Positions 24,093 to 32,196 of a stretch of 64,000 bases of DNA are shown here, in pieces. Both the position numbers and the translations under genes were made by a program. The notes under the pieces are model-generated. The model was not told where the DNA came from. It worked only from the letters and a program-made list of their open reading frames with translations, and did not search any database. The stretch is taken from the NCBI RefSeq assembly GCF_003385185.1, contig NZ_PQHZ01000006.1, positions 62,001-126,000 on the forward strand. The letters run 5' to 3'. The DNA is from Amycolatopsis palatopharyngis (GTDB lineage: Bacteria > Actinomycetota > Actinomycetes > Mycobacteriales > Pseudonocardiaceae). The stretch's first letter is position 1. Every line of letters begins with the position of its first letter.

Positions 24093-25112
24093 GTGCGCCT
24101 AGGTGTACTCGACGTCGGTTCCAACACCGTCCACCTGCTAGTGGTGGACGCGCATCGTGGTGCGCACCCCACGCCGATGCACTCGGAGAAGACCGTGCTG
24201 CGGCTGGCCGAGCAGATAACCGGCGACGGCGAGCTGACCGCGGCGGGTGCCGACGAACTCGTCCGCGCCGTCGAATCCGCCAAGGACGCGGCGATCCGGC
24301 TGGGCTGCGGCGACGTCATGGCATTCGCCACCTCTGCCGTCCGCGAGGCCCGCAACTCGGCGGACGTACTGCACACCGTGGCCGAGAAGACCGGCGTCCA
24401 GCTGCAGGTGCTCAGCGGCGTGGACGAGGCCAGGCTGACATTCCTCGCCGTGCGCCGCTGGTTCGGCTGGTCGGCTGGGAAGTTGCTGGTACTGGACATC
24501 GGTGGGGGCTCGCTCGAGGTCGCCATGGGCATCGACGAGGAGCCCGAACTGGCGGAATCGCTGCCCCTTGGCGCTGGACGCACCACGCGTACCCGGTTCG
24601 CGCACGATCCGCCGACCCGCTCGGAGCTGGTGGCCACCTCGGCCTGGCTGGAGGACCAGCTCTCCGGGCTGGCAAAGAAAGTGGCCCGCCTCGGCACTCC
24701 CGACCGCATCGTGGCCACATCCAAGACGTTCCGTTCGCTCGCGAGGCTGACCGGTGCGGCGCCCTCCGCCTCGGGTCCCCGGGTCCAGCGGACACTTACC
24801 GACACCGCCCTGCGGCAACTGATCGCCTTCATCTCCCGGATGCCGTCGGCGGACCTTGCGCAGCTGGAGGGCGTGAGCGCGAGCAGGGCGCACCAGCTGG
24901 TGGCTGGCGCACTCGTGGCACAGGCCACCATGCGAGGGTTGTCACTCACCGAACTGGAGATCTGTCCGTGGGCATTGCGCGAGGGAGTGATTCTGCGGCG
25001 GCTGGACCATTCCAACGGGGACGACCAGACTGCAGTGGTAACCGGGTGGGGACGTGAGACCGGACGTGGAGCTGGACGTGAATCGCGTGCGACAGGCACG
25101 GTGGAGAGGTGA
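24093..25112 (+). CDS. ppx: Exopolyphosphatase/ppGppase (Ppx/GppA family)
   Basis: 339 residues, short actinobacterial Ppx1 type. Two actin-like domains: DVGSNTVHLLV (~7-17) and LLVLDIGGGSLEV bind phosphate/nucleotide; FATSAVREARNS and the E/D residues of GVDEARLTF are typical. Releases phosphate from polyphosphate chain ends or pppGpp. The proximity to senX3-regX3 and resemblance to Rv0496 support a phosphate-stress link. GTG 24093 chosen from the -10 position and family start; the longer frame from 24024 is not supported. Confidence 0.9.
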   Translation: MRLGVLDVGSNTVHLLVVDAHRGAHPTPMHSEKTVLRLAEQITGDGELTAAGADELVRAVESAKDAAIRLGCGDVMAFATSAVREARNSADVLHTVAEKTGVQLQVLSGVDEARLTFLAVRRWFGWSAGKLLVLDIGGGSLEVAMGIDEEPELAESLPLGAGRTTRTRFAHDPPTRSELVATSAWLEDQLSGLAKKVARLGTPDRIVATSKTFRSLARLTGAAPSASGPRVQRTLTDTALRQLIAFISRMPSADLAQLEGVSASRAHQLVAGALVAQATMRGLSLTELEICPWALREGVILRRLDHSNGDDQTAVVTGWGRETGRGAGRESRATGTVER

Positions 25113-25116
25113 CGGA

Positions 25117-25191
25117 ATGTCAGAATTGCTGTTACTTCCCAGCCGGGTCCGCGAAGTCGTCATGACTACTTCGGGTTTTGGATACAGCTAG
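25117..25191 (+). CDS. 24-codon small ORF with Leu run (possible leader peptide)
   Basis: ATG 25117 to TAG 25191 encodes MSELLLLPSRVREVVMTTSG plus four residues. GGAGAGG lies upstream with suitable spacing, ppx ends four bases earlier, and the TAG stop directly abuts the ATG of the next gene (25192). Residues 4-7 are four leucines encoded TTG CTG TTA CTT, four different codons including rare TTA, and the tail uses ACT, GGT, TTT. This composition is unlike its neighbours and suggests a regulatory leader. Confidence 0.4.
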   Translation: MSELLLLPSRVREVVMTTSGFGYS

Positions 25192-26607
25192 ATGAGTCGA
25201 GAGAGCGGTGGCGAGCAGCCACAGAAGACCGTGGCCGAGCTGCTCGCGCAGCACGGCGGCCAGGTCGACGGTGCCCCGCGCCGTCGGCGACGCCGGGCCG
25301 AGGACGACAGTCCGGACATCGGCGACACCGCACCACAGGCCATCATCAACCGGGTACAAGCGGACAGCGCCGCACCAGAGGCGCCGAGCAGGCGCAACGG
25401 CCGTTCACACGACGAACAGCACGAGGAGCCACAGGCGCCGCGGCGTCCCCGCGCCGCGCCGCCCCAGGAGGAGGCGGGACCGCCGACCCGCCGTGGCATG
25501 CCGGCGCGCAGGCCCGTGCCGCCGCCGGCACAACAGCCACCGGCGGCACAGCAGTCGCAGCAGCCGCCTCCTGCGCCCGCCCAGTCGGCCCAGCCGACCC
25601 AGCAGCCGGAGTCCTACGGCCGGGGCCGCGGTCCGCGTCCTGGGCCGCGGCAACAGCCCTCACAGCCGATGCAGGTGCCACCTGCGCAGCAGGGGGCACC
25701 CTCGGCCCGCCCGGACAACGGCACCGATCAGGAGGCAGCGGGCTCGCCCATGGGCACCGGCGGATACCCGGTGCCGCAGCCGCAGCCGCAGCCGCCGCCG
25801 CCCCGCCTGCGTCGCAGGCCATTGCGCCGACCCGCCGGGCCACCGCCCGTGCAGGAACCGCATACCGAGCAGTTCCCGGCGGTCCCGGCCGACGCGTCGT
25901 CGGCACAGTCCGGACAGTCCGCACAGCAGCAGGGCGCACCGGAACACGACGAGCCCCCCGCAGGGCTGGCCGGTTGGCGGCAGCGGCGGGACAAGTCGCA
26001 GATGGACGACACCGAGGTCGGCCTCATGCCGCCGGTGACCGGGCAGGACGCGGTCGAGGCGGGCCCGGCCACCGGTGCGTTCACGCCGTCATTCGACACC
26101 GGTGACCAGCCGGCGGTCGACGACCTGGACGGGTACGACCGGCCGTCCTTCGGGGCCTTCGACGACGACCCGCTGCACGAGGGTGGCCTGCGTGCCGGTG
26201 CGGTCGGCGAACTGGAGGGCGAGGCCGACGAGGCGGACGAGTACGGCTACGCCGACGACGAGCCGCTCGGCGACGCGATCGACGACGACGACCGGGATGC
26301 CGCCGACGACGACCTCGCCGACGACGAGCCGGCGACGGAGGCCTCACCCGCGAAACAGTGGATGATGCTGGCAGGCCAGCTCGCCCTCGGTGCGCTCGGT
26401 GGTGCGGCGGTCTGGCTCGGCTTCAACTGGCTGTGGGTGGAACTGCCCGCGGCGGCACTGATCGCCGCGCTGGCCGTCACGGTCGGCCTCGTGCTGATCG
26501 TGCGCAAGGTGCGCCGGGCGGAGGACCTCCAGACCACCGTGCTCGCGCTGCTGGTCGGCCTGGTGGTGACGATTTCGCCAGCCGCCCTGCTCCTCGTCTC
26601 CCAATAG
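25192..26607 (+). CDS. Pro/Gln-rich membrane protein (Rv0497-like)
   Basis: 471 residues. Conserved short N-terminal motif TVAELLAQHGG, then ~250 residues rich in Pro, Gln, Arg and Ala, an acidic Asp-rich stretch (~330-385), and two C-terminal membrane helices (WMMLAGQLALGALGGAAVWLG and LPAAALIAALAVTVGLVLIV), followed by one more hydrophobic segment. Cytoplasmic disordered domain anchored to the membrane; function unknown. The N-terminal motif and context equal mycobacterial Rv0497 between ppx1 and the isomerase gene. Confidence 0.8.
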   Translation: MSRESGGEQPQKTVAELLAQHGGQVDGAPRRRRRRAEDDSPDIGDTAPQAIINRVQADSAAPEAPSRRNGRSHDEQHEEPQAPRRPRAAPPQEEAGPPTRRGMPARRPVPPPAQQPPAAQQSQQPPPAPAQSAQPTQQPESYGRGRGPRPGPRQQPSQPMQVPPAQQGAPSARPDNGTDQEAAGSPMGTGGYPVPQPQPQPPPPRLRRRPLRRPAGPPPVQEPHTEQFPAVPADASSAQSGQSAQQQGAPEHDEPPAGLAGWRQRRDKSQMDDTEVGLMPPVTGQDAVEAGPATGAFTPSFDTGDQPAVDDLDGYDRPSFGAFDDDPLHEGGLRAGAVGELEGEADEADEYGYADDEPLGDAIDDDDRDAADDDLADDEPATEASPAKQWMMLAGQLALGALGGAAVWLGFNWLWVELPAAALIAALAVTVGLVLIVRKVRRAEDLQTTVLALLVGLVVTISPAALLLVSQ

Positions 26608-26611
26608 CGCG

Positions 26612-27403
26612 ATGGCGATTCCGGTCGGGCTCTCCACCGCCTCGGTCTGGCCGCTGCGGGCCTCGGCCGGTTTCGAACTGGCCGCCGATCTCGGCTACGA
26701 CGGTGTCGAGGTGATGGTCTGGGCCGATCCCCTCAGTCAGGATGTGCAGGCCCTGCACAGGCTGTCCAGGGAGACCGGAATGCCGGTCCTGTCGGTGCAC
26801 TCGCCCTCACTGCTGATCACGCAGCGGGTGTGGTCGCCGGATCCGGAGATCCGGCTCCGGCGAACGGTGGATGCGGCACTGGAGCTGGAGGCGCCGACCG
26901 TTGTCGTGCACCCACCGTTTCGGTGGCAGCGCCGCTACGGTGACGCCTTCGCCGATCTCGTGGCCGAACTGGAGTACACCAGCGGGGTGGCGATCGCGGT
27001 GGAGAACATGTTCAAGGTCCGTCCGCCAGGCGCGAGCCGCAACAGCCGTGTCTCGGCGTTTCGTCCTTCGATCGACCCGACCGACGTGGGCTACGCGAAC
27101 TACACCCTCGACCTCTCCCACACCGCCGCGGCGGGCGCGGACGCGATGGCCCTGGCGGAGCGAATGGGCCCTGGACTGACCCACCTGCACCTCGCGGACG
27201 GAACCGGGTTGCCGAAGGACGAGCACCTCGTGCCGGGCAGGGGTACCCAGCCCTGTGCTGAACTGCTGGAGAAGCTCGCGACCAGCGGTTTCGATGGGCA
27301 GGTTGTGCTTGAGGTCAACACCAGGGGTGCCGGACAACGCGCTCGACGCGCACGGGAACTCGCGGAGGCACTGTTGTTCGCGCGGCTGCATTTGGGGCAG
27401 TGA
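26612..27403 (+). CDS. Sugar phosphate isomerase/epimerase family TIM-barrel protein (Rv0498-like)
   Basis: 263 residues, AP endonuclease 2/xylose isomerase-like fold. VGLSTASVWPL start, metal-ligand candidates VVVHPPFRW (His), AVENMF (Glu), LDLSHTAAAG (Asp/His), HLHLADG (His) and VVLEVNTR (Glu). Substrate unknown. Starts four bases after the previous stop, so co-transcribed. Confidence 0.82.
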   Translation: MAIPVGLSTASVWPLRASAGFELAADLGYDGVEVMVWADPLSQDVQALHRLSRETGMPVLSVHSPSLLITQRVWSPDPEIRLRRTVDAALELEAPTVVVHPPFRWQRRYGDAFADLVAELEYTSGVAIAVENMFKVRPPGASRNSRVSAFRPSIDPTDVGYANYTLDLSHTAAAGADAMALAERMGPGLTHLHLADGTGLPKDEHLVPGRGTQPCAELLEKLATSGFDGQVVLEVNTRGAGQRARRARELAEALLFARLHLGQ

Positions 27404-27470
27404 CTCGTTCAAGATCGACTTGTCCGTCGGACACCCGTCGTATCTACCCCAAAGGAGCGAAGTGAACACG

Positions 27471-27476
27471 TAGGGT
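27471..27476 (+). promoter_or_regulatory. -10 box of leaderless proline dehydrogenase gene
   Basis: TAGGGT six bases before GTG 27483. Confidence 0.5.
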
Positions 27477-27482
27477 TTCACT

Positions 27483-28409
27483 GTGCACCCGCTCCGTTCG
27501 CTGATCCTGGCCGCCGCTGGCAACGAGATGATCCAGCGTGCTGTCGCCAACGCACCGGTTGCCCGATCCGTCGTCCGGCGCTTCGTGGCAGGGGAGACCA
27601 CGGAAGCCGCGGTTCGCACCGTCCGCCGCCTCGCCGACGACGGACTGCACGCCAGCCTCGACTACCTCGGTGAGGACACCGGCGATGCGGAGCAGGCCGA
27701 ACGCATCGTGCAGGCATATCTCGCCGTGCTCGACCGGCTGCACGCCGAGGGCCTCGCGGGCTGGTGCGAGGTGAGCATCAAGCTTTCCGCCGTCGGCCTT
27801 CGGCTGGACCCCGCATTCGCGGTCAACAACGCCTACCGGGTCTGCGCTGCCGCCGAGCAGTGTGGAACCACCGTGACACTGGACATGGAGGACCACACCA
27901 CCACGGACGCGACACTCACCGCCCTGACAGAACTGCGCAGAACCTGGCCCTGGGTGGGTGCCGTACTGCAGTCTTACCTGCGGCGAACCGAGAATGATGT
28001 CGCCGCGCTTGCGGTGCCGGGTTCCCGGGTGAGGTTGTGCAAGGGGGCCTACGCCGAGCCGCCCGAGGTCGCGTTCGAGGGCAGGCACGACGTGGATCTG
28101 AACTATGTCCGCTGCGCGAATGCGCTGCTCGAAGGGGGCGGTTATCCGATGTTCGCCACACACGATCCGCGGCTGGTGAGCGTGGTCGCCGAGCGCGCCA
28201 GGTGGTTCGGTCGCAAGCGGGGTGGGTACGAGTTCCAGATGTTGCACGGAATCAGGCCGGACGAGCAGCGCAAGCTCGCCGCCGAAGGTGAGACCGTTCG
28301 TGTCTACGTGCCCTACGGGGAGCAGTGGTACGGCTATCTGATGCGCAGGCTGGCCGAACGCCCTGCGAACCTGACCTTCTTCCTCCGCTCGCTGGCCAGC
28401 CGTTCGTGA
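27483..28409 (+). CDS. Proline dehydrogenase (monofunctional, PruB-like)
   Basis: 308 residues; FAD enzyme oxidising L-proline to 1-pyrroline-5-carboxylate at the membrane. Beta/alpha barrel motifs: VSIKLSAVGL, LDMEDHTTTD, QSYLRRTENDV, RLCKGAYAEPPEVAF, ATHDPRL, YEFQMLHGIRPD, RVYVPYGEQWYGYLMRRLAERP, the last with the two substrate-binding Arg. Leaderless GTG. With proC 1 kb downstream, both directions of the proline/P5C step lie close together. Confidence 0.93.
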   Translation: MHPLRSLILAAAGNEMIQRAVANAPVARSVVRRFVAGETTEAAVRTVRRLADDGLHASLDYLGEDTGDAEQAERIVQAYLAVLDRLHAEGLAGWCEVSIKLSAVGLRLDPAFAVNNAYRVCAAAEQCGTTVTLDMEDHTTTDATLTALTELRRTWPWVGAVLQSYLRRTENDVAALAVPGSRVRLCKGAYAEPPEVAFEGRHDVDLNYVRCANALLEGGGYPMFATHDPRLVSVVAERARWFGRKRGGYEFQMLHGIRPDEQRKLAAEGETVRVYVPYGEQWYGYLMRRLAERPANLTFFLRSLASRS

Positions 28410-29230
28410 GCGTCCCGGATCCCGTGCCGGTTCCGTTCGGCACGGTGTGCTCGCCCCGGTCCCTCGGCGACGGGACATTCACCGCCGACCTGCGCCCCGA
28501 GTGGTCCATCGGTAACCACCCACACGGAGGCTTCCTGCTGGCACTGCTGGCCAGGACCGCGATCGGCGCGCTCGCCGAACGTGGTGAACCACCGGCCGAT
28601 CCGCTTGTCGTGAGCGCGGAGTTCCTGCGCCCGCCCGCGATCGGGCCGGTGCTGCTGCGCAGCGATGTGCGCAAGGTCGGCAGACGCGCCACGGTCGTGG
28701 CTGTTTCGCTCGAACAGCGCGGCCGCAGCTGCGTCGAGGCCAGGGTGACGGTGGGCAGGTTGCCGTTACGCAGGCCGCTGTGGTCCGACGTGCCGACCAT
28801 GCCTGCCGAGCCGCCTGCCGGTGCGATCATGCTGAGCGGCGCCACCGCCGAGGGAGTTTTCAATCTCTCGAAGGGCTGCGACGTGCGGCTCGACCCGGCC
28901 AGCGCGGGGTACCTCAGTGGCCGGACCGGTGACCCGCCGCGGATGCGGTTGTGGGTGCGGCCCCGCGAGGGGGAGCCGGACTCGTACTTCGCCCTGCTGG
29001 CTGGCGACATCAACCCCCCGGTGGTGTTCAACCTCGGTCGCTCTGGCTGGGCGCCGACGGCCCAGTTGACCGCGCTGCTGCGGACCCGGCCCGCGCCCGG
29101 CTGGCTGCGGGTGCAGGTGGACTGCCGGGCCGTGCACGACGCGTGGTTCGACTCCGATGCCACGGTCGTCGATGCCCAGGGCAGGCTCGTCTGCCAAGCG
29201 CGCCAGCTGGCCCTCGCCCCCGCAGGCTGA
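28406..29230 (+). CDS. Acyl-CoA thioesterase, double hot-dog fold (Rv0499-like)
   Basis: 274 residues, TesB-like. N-terminal hot-dog with IGNHPHGGFLLALLARTA and AEFLRPPAIGPVLLRSDVRKVGR; C-terminal hot-dog with WLRVQVDCRAVHDAWFDSDATVVDAQGRL. It probably hydrolyses acyl-CoA. GTG 28406 overlaps the proline dehydrogenase stop (GTGA); the longer frame from 28325 is inside that gene. One TTA codon. Confidence 0.82.
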   Translation: MSVPDPVPVPFGTVCSPRSLGDGTFTADLRPEWSIGNHPHGGFLLALLARTAIGALAERGEPPADPLVVSAEFLRPPAIGPVLLRSDVRKVGRRATVVAVSLEQRGRSCVEARVTVGRLPLRRPLWSDVPTMPAEPPAGAIMLSGATAEGVFNLSKGCDVRLDPASAGYLSGRTGDPPRMRLWVRPREGEPDSYFALLAGDINPPVVFNLGRSGWAPTAQLTALLRTRPAPGWLRVQVDCRAVHDAWFDSDATVVDAQGRLVCQARQLALAPAG

Positions 29231-29241
29231 CCCGCCCCCCT

Positions 29242-29419
29242 CTCGCACTTTCCCGGGAAAGCGCGAGACGAGCGCGCGCCGGCCCTACCCGCGCTTTCCC
29301 GGGAAGCGCGGAGCCTTGCCGCCCCGACCTGCGCCTTGCGCTGCCCGAGGTCGCACTTTCCCGGGAAAGTGCGAGCCGCCGGGGCTGGTCCCTCTCGCAC
29401 TTTCCCGGGAAAGCGCGAG
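29242..29419. repeat. Cluster of four TTTCCCGGGAAA palindromes
   Basis: Copies at 29242-29267, 29291-29309 (one arm shortened, TTTCCCGGGAAG), 29352-29373 (perfect) and 29394-29419, between the thioesterase gene and proC. Each flips GCACTTTCCC/GGGAAAGYGC-type arms. Confidence 0.9.
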
Positions 29420-29454
29420 GGCTGGTGGGCGATGGGCCCGATGGGGGAGGCAGG

Positions 29455-29460
29455 TACGTT
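29455..29460 (+). promoter_or_regulatory. -10 box of leaderless proC
   Basis: TACGTT seven bases before ATG 29468. Confidence 0.5.
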
Positions 29461-29467
29461 CTCTGCC

Positions 29468-30280
29468 ATGACCACCATCGCGGTACTTGGCGCGGGAAAG
29501 ATCGGTGAGGCGCTGCTGTCCGGCCTGTTGCAGGGCGGCCGCAACGCCGCGGACCTGCTGTTCACCGAGCGGCATCCGGAGCGTGCGGCTGAGCTGACCG
29601 AACGCTATGGCGTCGCCGCCGTCGAGGTGGCCGACGCCGCCAAGCGCGCCGACGTCCTCGTGGTGGCCGTCAAGCCCCAGGACATCGATCCCGTGCTGGA
29701 CGAGCTCGCCCCGCTGCTCGGCTCGGGGTCGCTCGTGGTCTCCCTCTGCGCCGGCCTGCCCACCGCGCTGTACGAGCGCAGGCTCGCCGAGGGCACCCCG
29801 GTTGTCCGGGTCATGCCGAACACCCCGATGGTCGTCGGTGAGGCGATGAGCGCGATATCTCCCGGGCGGCACGCGACGGCAGAGCACGTGCGAGTCGTAT
29901 CCGAACTGCTGTCCTGTGTCGGCAGTGTGGTCGAGGTCCCCGAGGCGCAGCAGGACGCGGTCACCGCGCTGTCCGGCTCCGGGCCCGCGTACTTCTTCTA
30001 CCTGGTCGAGGCCATGATCGACGCCGGAATCCTGCTCGGGCTCCCGCGTGCGGTGGCCGAGAAACTGATCATCCAGTCGGCGGTCGGCGCTGCCAAGATG
30101 CTGGACCGCACCGACGAGCATCCAGTGATCCTGCGCGAGGCCGTCACCTCACCCGCTGGCACGACCATCAACGCGATCCGCGAGCTGGAGAAGCACGGCG
30201 TGCGCGCGGCGCTGCTGGCCGCCATCGAGGCCGCCCGCGATCGCTCCGTCGAACTCGGCAAGGCCCACGAGGACCACTGA
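29468..30280 (+). CDS. proC: Pyrroline-5-carboxylate reductase
   Basis: 270 residues; last step of proline synthesis. NAD(P)H Rossmann loop IAVLGAGKIGEALLSGL, VAVKPQDI, VRVMPNTPMVVGEAMS, and the C-terminal dimer domain with ALSGSGPAYFFYLVEAMIDAG, LREAVTSPAGTTINAI. ATG 29468 is preferred; an upstream in-frame extension from 29336 translates palindromic repeats (FPGK motifs) and is not real. The next small HTH gene and bS22 follow as Rv0500A/B do. Confidence 0.96.
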   Translation: MTTIAVLGAGKIGEALLSGLLQGGRNAADLLFTERHPERAAELTERYGVAAVEVADAAKRADVLVVAVKPQDIDPVLDELAPLLGSGSLVVSLCAGLPTALYERRLAEGTPVVRVMPNTPMVVGEAMSAISPGRHATAEHVRVVSELLSCVGSVVEVPEAQQDAVTALSGSGPAYFFYLVEAMIDAGILLGLPRAVAEKLIIQSAVGAAKMLDRTDEHPVILREAVTSPAGTTINAIRELEKHGVRAALLAAIEAARDRSVELGKAHEDH

Positions 30281-30287
30281 GCCCGGC

Positions 30288-30309
30288 CCGCCGGTACGGC
30301 TGTCGGCGG
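30288..30309 (+). terminator. Weak hairpin after proC
   Basis: CCGCCG, 10-base loop, CGGCGG then TTT, eight bases after the stop. Confidence 0.35.
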
Positions 30310-30488
30310 TTTACGGCGTGAAGTACCACCAACGGTAGGCCGATCGGTGCTGGTCGGGGGCGAACTTCGCGCCAGGCGTCGCACTGGCCCCACCCGCACC
30401 GCTACCCTCGATAGAAGCACGTGCGTGTCGGTACCGCCGGTGGGGAAGCCGCGCGGCGCGACACGTGCAGGAAAAGGCACGGTGAACT

Positions 30489-30704
30489 ATGCCGCCGAAC
30501 AAGAAAGACGAAGCCCAAGGACCACGGCAGGTCCAGTTCCTGACGGTCGCCGAGGTGGCCACGCTGATGCGTGTCTCCAAGATGACGGTCTACCGGCTCG
30601 TCCACTCGGGCGAGCTGCCCGCCGTGCGAGTCGGCAAGTCGTTCCGGGTGCCCGAAAAGGCAGTCCACACCTACCTGGAGGGCGCGTACTTCGACGTGGG
30701 GTAA
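30489..30704 (+). CDS. Excisionase/MerR-like helix-turn-helix protein (Rv0500A-like)
   Basis: 71 residues; HTH_17 domain FLTVAEVATLMRVSKMTVYRL then VHSGELPAVRVGKSFRVPEKAV and TYLEGAYFDVG. This small DNA-binding protein is widely conserved between proC and bS22 in actinobacteria; its targets are not known to me. The end AYFDVG is family-typical. It is distinct in sequence from BldC (58616-58828), which has the same fold. Confidence 0.9.
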   Translation: MPPNKKDEAQGPRQVQFLTVAEVATLMRVSKMTVYRLVHSGELPAVRVGKSFRVPEKAVHTYLEGAYFDVG

Positions 30705-30826
30705 GCCCCATGGAAAGGCCGCTGGTACCTGCCGGGTAACCTGGTAGGCCGATCGTGGCAGATGCGCTCGGAGTTGGACGACGCGCTGTCTCGCGTGACC
30801 CCAACGAACGACGTGAAGGAGCACCT

Positions 30827-30928
30827 GTGGGCTCGGTGATCAAGAAGCGCCGCAAGCGCATGTCCAAGAAAAAGCACCGCAAGCTGTTGCGCCGCACGCG
30901 AGTGCAGCGTCGCAAGCAGGGTAAGTGA
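30827..30928 (+). CDS. Small ribosomal protein bS22 / AURKAIP1-COX24 domain protein
   Basis: 33 residues, 17 or so basic: [20 protein letters not shown] followed by [13 protein letters not shown]. It matches the very small actinobacterial 30S protein bS22 (Rv0500B), homologous to the C-terminus of mitochondrial AURKAIP1, which binds near the decoding site. AAGGAG lies five bases before the GTG. Easily missed because of its length. Strong hairpin follows. Confidence 0.93.
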   Translation: MGSVIKKRRKRMSKKKHRKLLRRTRVQRRKQGK

Positions 30929-30951
30929 CCTCTGCGGCGACCAGTCTTGAC

Positions 30952-30983
30952 GCGGCCCGTCCGACATCTGTCGGGCGGGCCGC
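30952..30983 (+). terminator. Terminator hairpin after bS22
   Basis: GCGGCCCGTCCGACA with complement TGTCGGGCGGGCCGC, one G-U pair, 2-base loop; 15-bp stem. Confidence 0.75.
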
Positions 30984-31146
30984 CGCCATCTGGGTGACAT
31001 ACCGGTAGAACCGGTGTGACCTGGGTTAACAGCAGGTAAGAGGGCCCTCGAGCTGACCAAGTTGGCGGTAGCATCCGGGACGCGTACTCGCGAATCCCGT
31101 ACTCACAGGCCCCATACGAGTGCCACAACCCGCCCCAGGGGGTCGA

Positions 31147-32196
31147 ATGCCGTCCAACATCGTGCTCGTCACGGGCGTCGGGAGTGAACTCGGCGGCCGG
31201 TTACTGGCCCGGCTGGGAAACGACTCGCGCCTCGAACGGGTGATCGGCGTGGACACCACGCCGCCAGGGAGGGCCGTCCTGCAGCGGATGGGCAGAGCCG
31301 AATTCGTCCGTGCGGACATCCGTAACCCACTGATCGCGAAGGTCATCAGCTCGGCCAAGGTCGACACGGTCGTGCACGCCTCCACCACCGCGCATCCTGC
31401 CGGACCCGGCAGGCGCTCGGTGATCAAGGAAGTCAACGTCATCGGCACCATGCGGCTGCTCGCGGCCTGCCAGCGCTCGCCGCTCGTGCGCAAGCTGGTG
31501 GTCAAGTCCACCGCCGCGGTCTATGGCGCGGGCGCCCGCTCGCCCGCGGTGTTCACAGAGGACTCCGAGCTCATCCCGTCGTCCAGTGGCGGCTACGCCA
31601 AGGACGCGGTGGAGATGGAGGGCTACGTGCGCGGGCTCGCCAGGCGGAGGCCGGACATCACCGTCACGATGGCCCGCTTCATCAACCTCATCGGCCCCGA
31701 GATCGACACCGTGCTCGGCCGTTACTTCGCCCTGCCGGTGGTACCGACGGTCCTCGGCTACGACGCCCGCATGCAGCTACTGCACTCCGCCGACGCGCTG
31801 GCCGTGCTGGAGCATGCCACGATCGAGGACAAGCCTGGCGTGTTCAACGTGGGCAGTGACGGGGTACTCACGCTCTCGCAAGCCATTCGCCGCGCGGGCA
31901 GGCTGGAGCTACCGGTGCCGCGCGGCGCTGTGCCTTCGGTCGGCAGGGTGCTGCATGGTGCGCGGGTGGTGGACTTCTCGGCCGACCAGGTGCGGTTGCT
32001 GAACTTCGGCCGGGTCGTGGACACCACTCGGCTGAAGACGGTTTTCGGCTACACGCCGAAATGGAACACGCGGGACGCGTTCGACGACTATGTACGTGGA
32101 CGGGGGCTACGTCCGGTGCTCGATGGACACCGGCTGGCCGGTTTGGCGGGCAAGGTCGCCGTGGCCGCCGCGACGGGACAGGCCTCGAGCAGGTGA
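31147..32196 (+). CDS. NAD-dependent epimerase/dehydratase family protein (GalE2-like, Rv0501)
   Basis: 349 residues, extended SDR: VLVTGVGSELGGRLLARL cofactor loop, VIGVDTTPPG, VRADIRNP, VNVIGTMRLLAAC, KSTAAVYG and ARFINLIGP. The expected catalytic YxxxK is not seen: at that place the sequence is GGYAKDAVEME, Lys at +2 and Ala at +4. A true epimerase activity is therefore doubtful. The C-terminus (RVVDTTRLKTVFGYTPKW) is conserved. ATG 31147 follows GGGGG. Overlaps the next gene (GTGA). Confidence 0.82.
   Translation: MPSNIVLVTGVGSELGGRLLARLGNDSRLERVIGVDTTPPGRAVLQRMGRAEFVRADIRNPLIAKVISSAKVDTVVHASTTAHPAGPGRRSVIKEVNVIGTMRLLAACQRSPLVRKLVVKSTAAVYGAGARSPAVFTEDSELIPSSSGGYAKDAVEMEGYVRGLARRRPDITVTMARFINLIGPEIDTVLGRYFALPVVPTVLGYDARMQLLHSADALAVLEHATIEDKPGVFNVGSDGVLTLSQAIRRAGRLELPVPRGAVPSVGRVLHGARVVDFSADQVRLLNFGRVVDTTRLKTVFGYTPKWNTRDAFDDYVRGRGLRPVLDGHRLAGLAGKVAVAAATGQASSR

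Noticed and set aside
27456-27473. Four-codon mini ORF (GTG AAC ACG TAG) before proline dehydrogenase
   Set aside because: It lies upstream of the predicted transcription start of the leaderless gene.
29336-29467. N-terminal extension of ProC containing FPGK repeats
   Set aside because: It translates the TTTCCCGGGAAA palindromes; a -10 box places the start at 29468.
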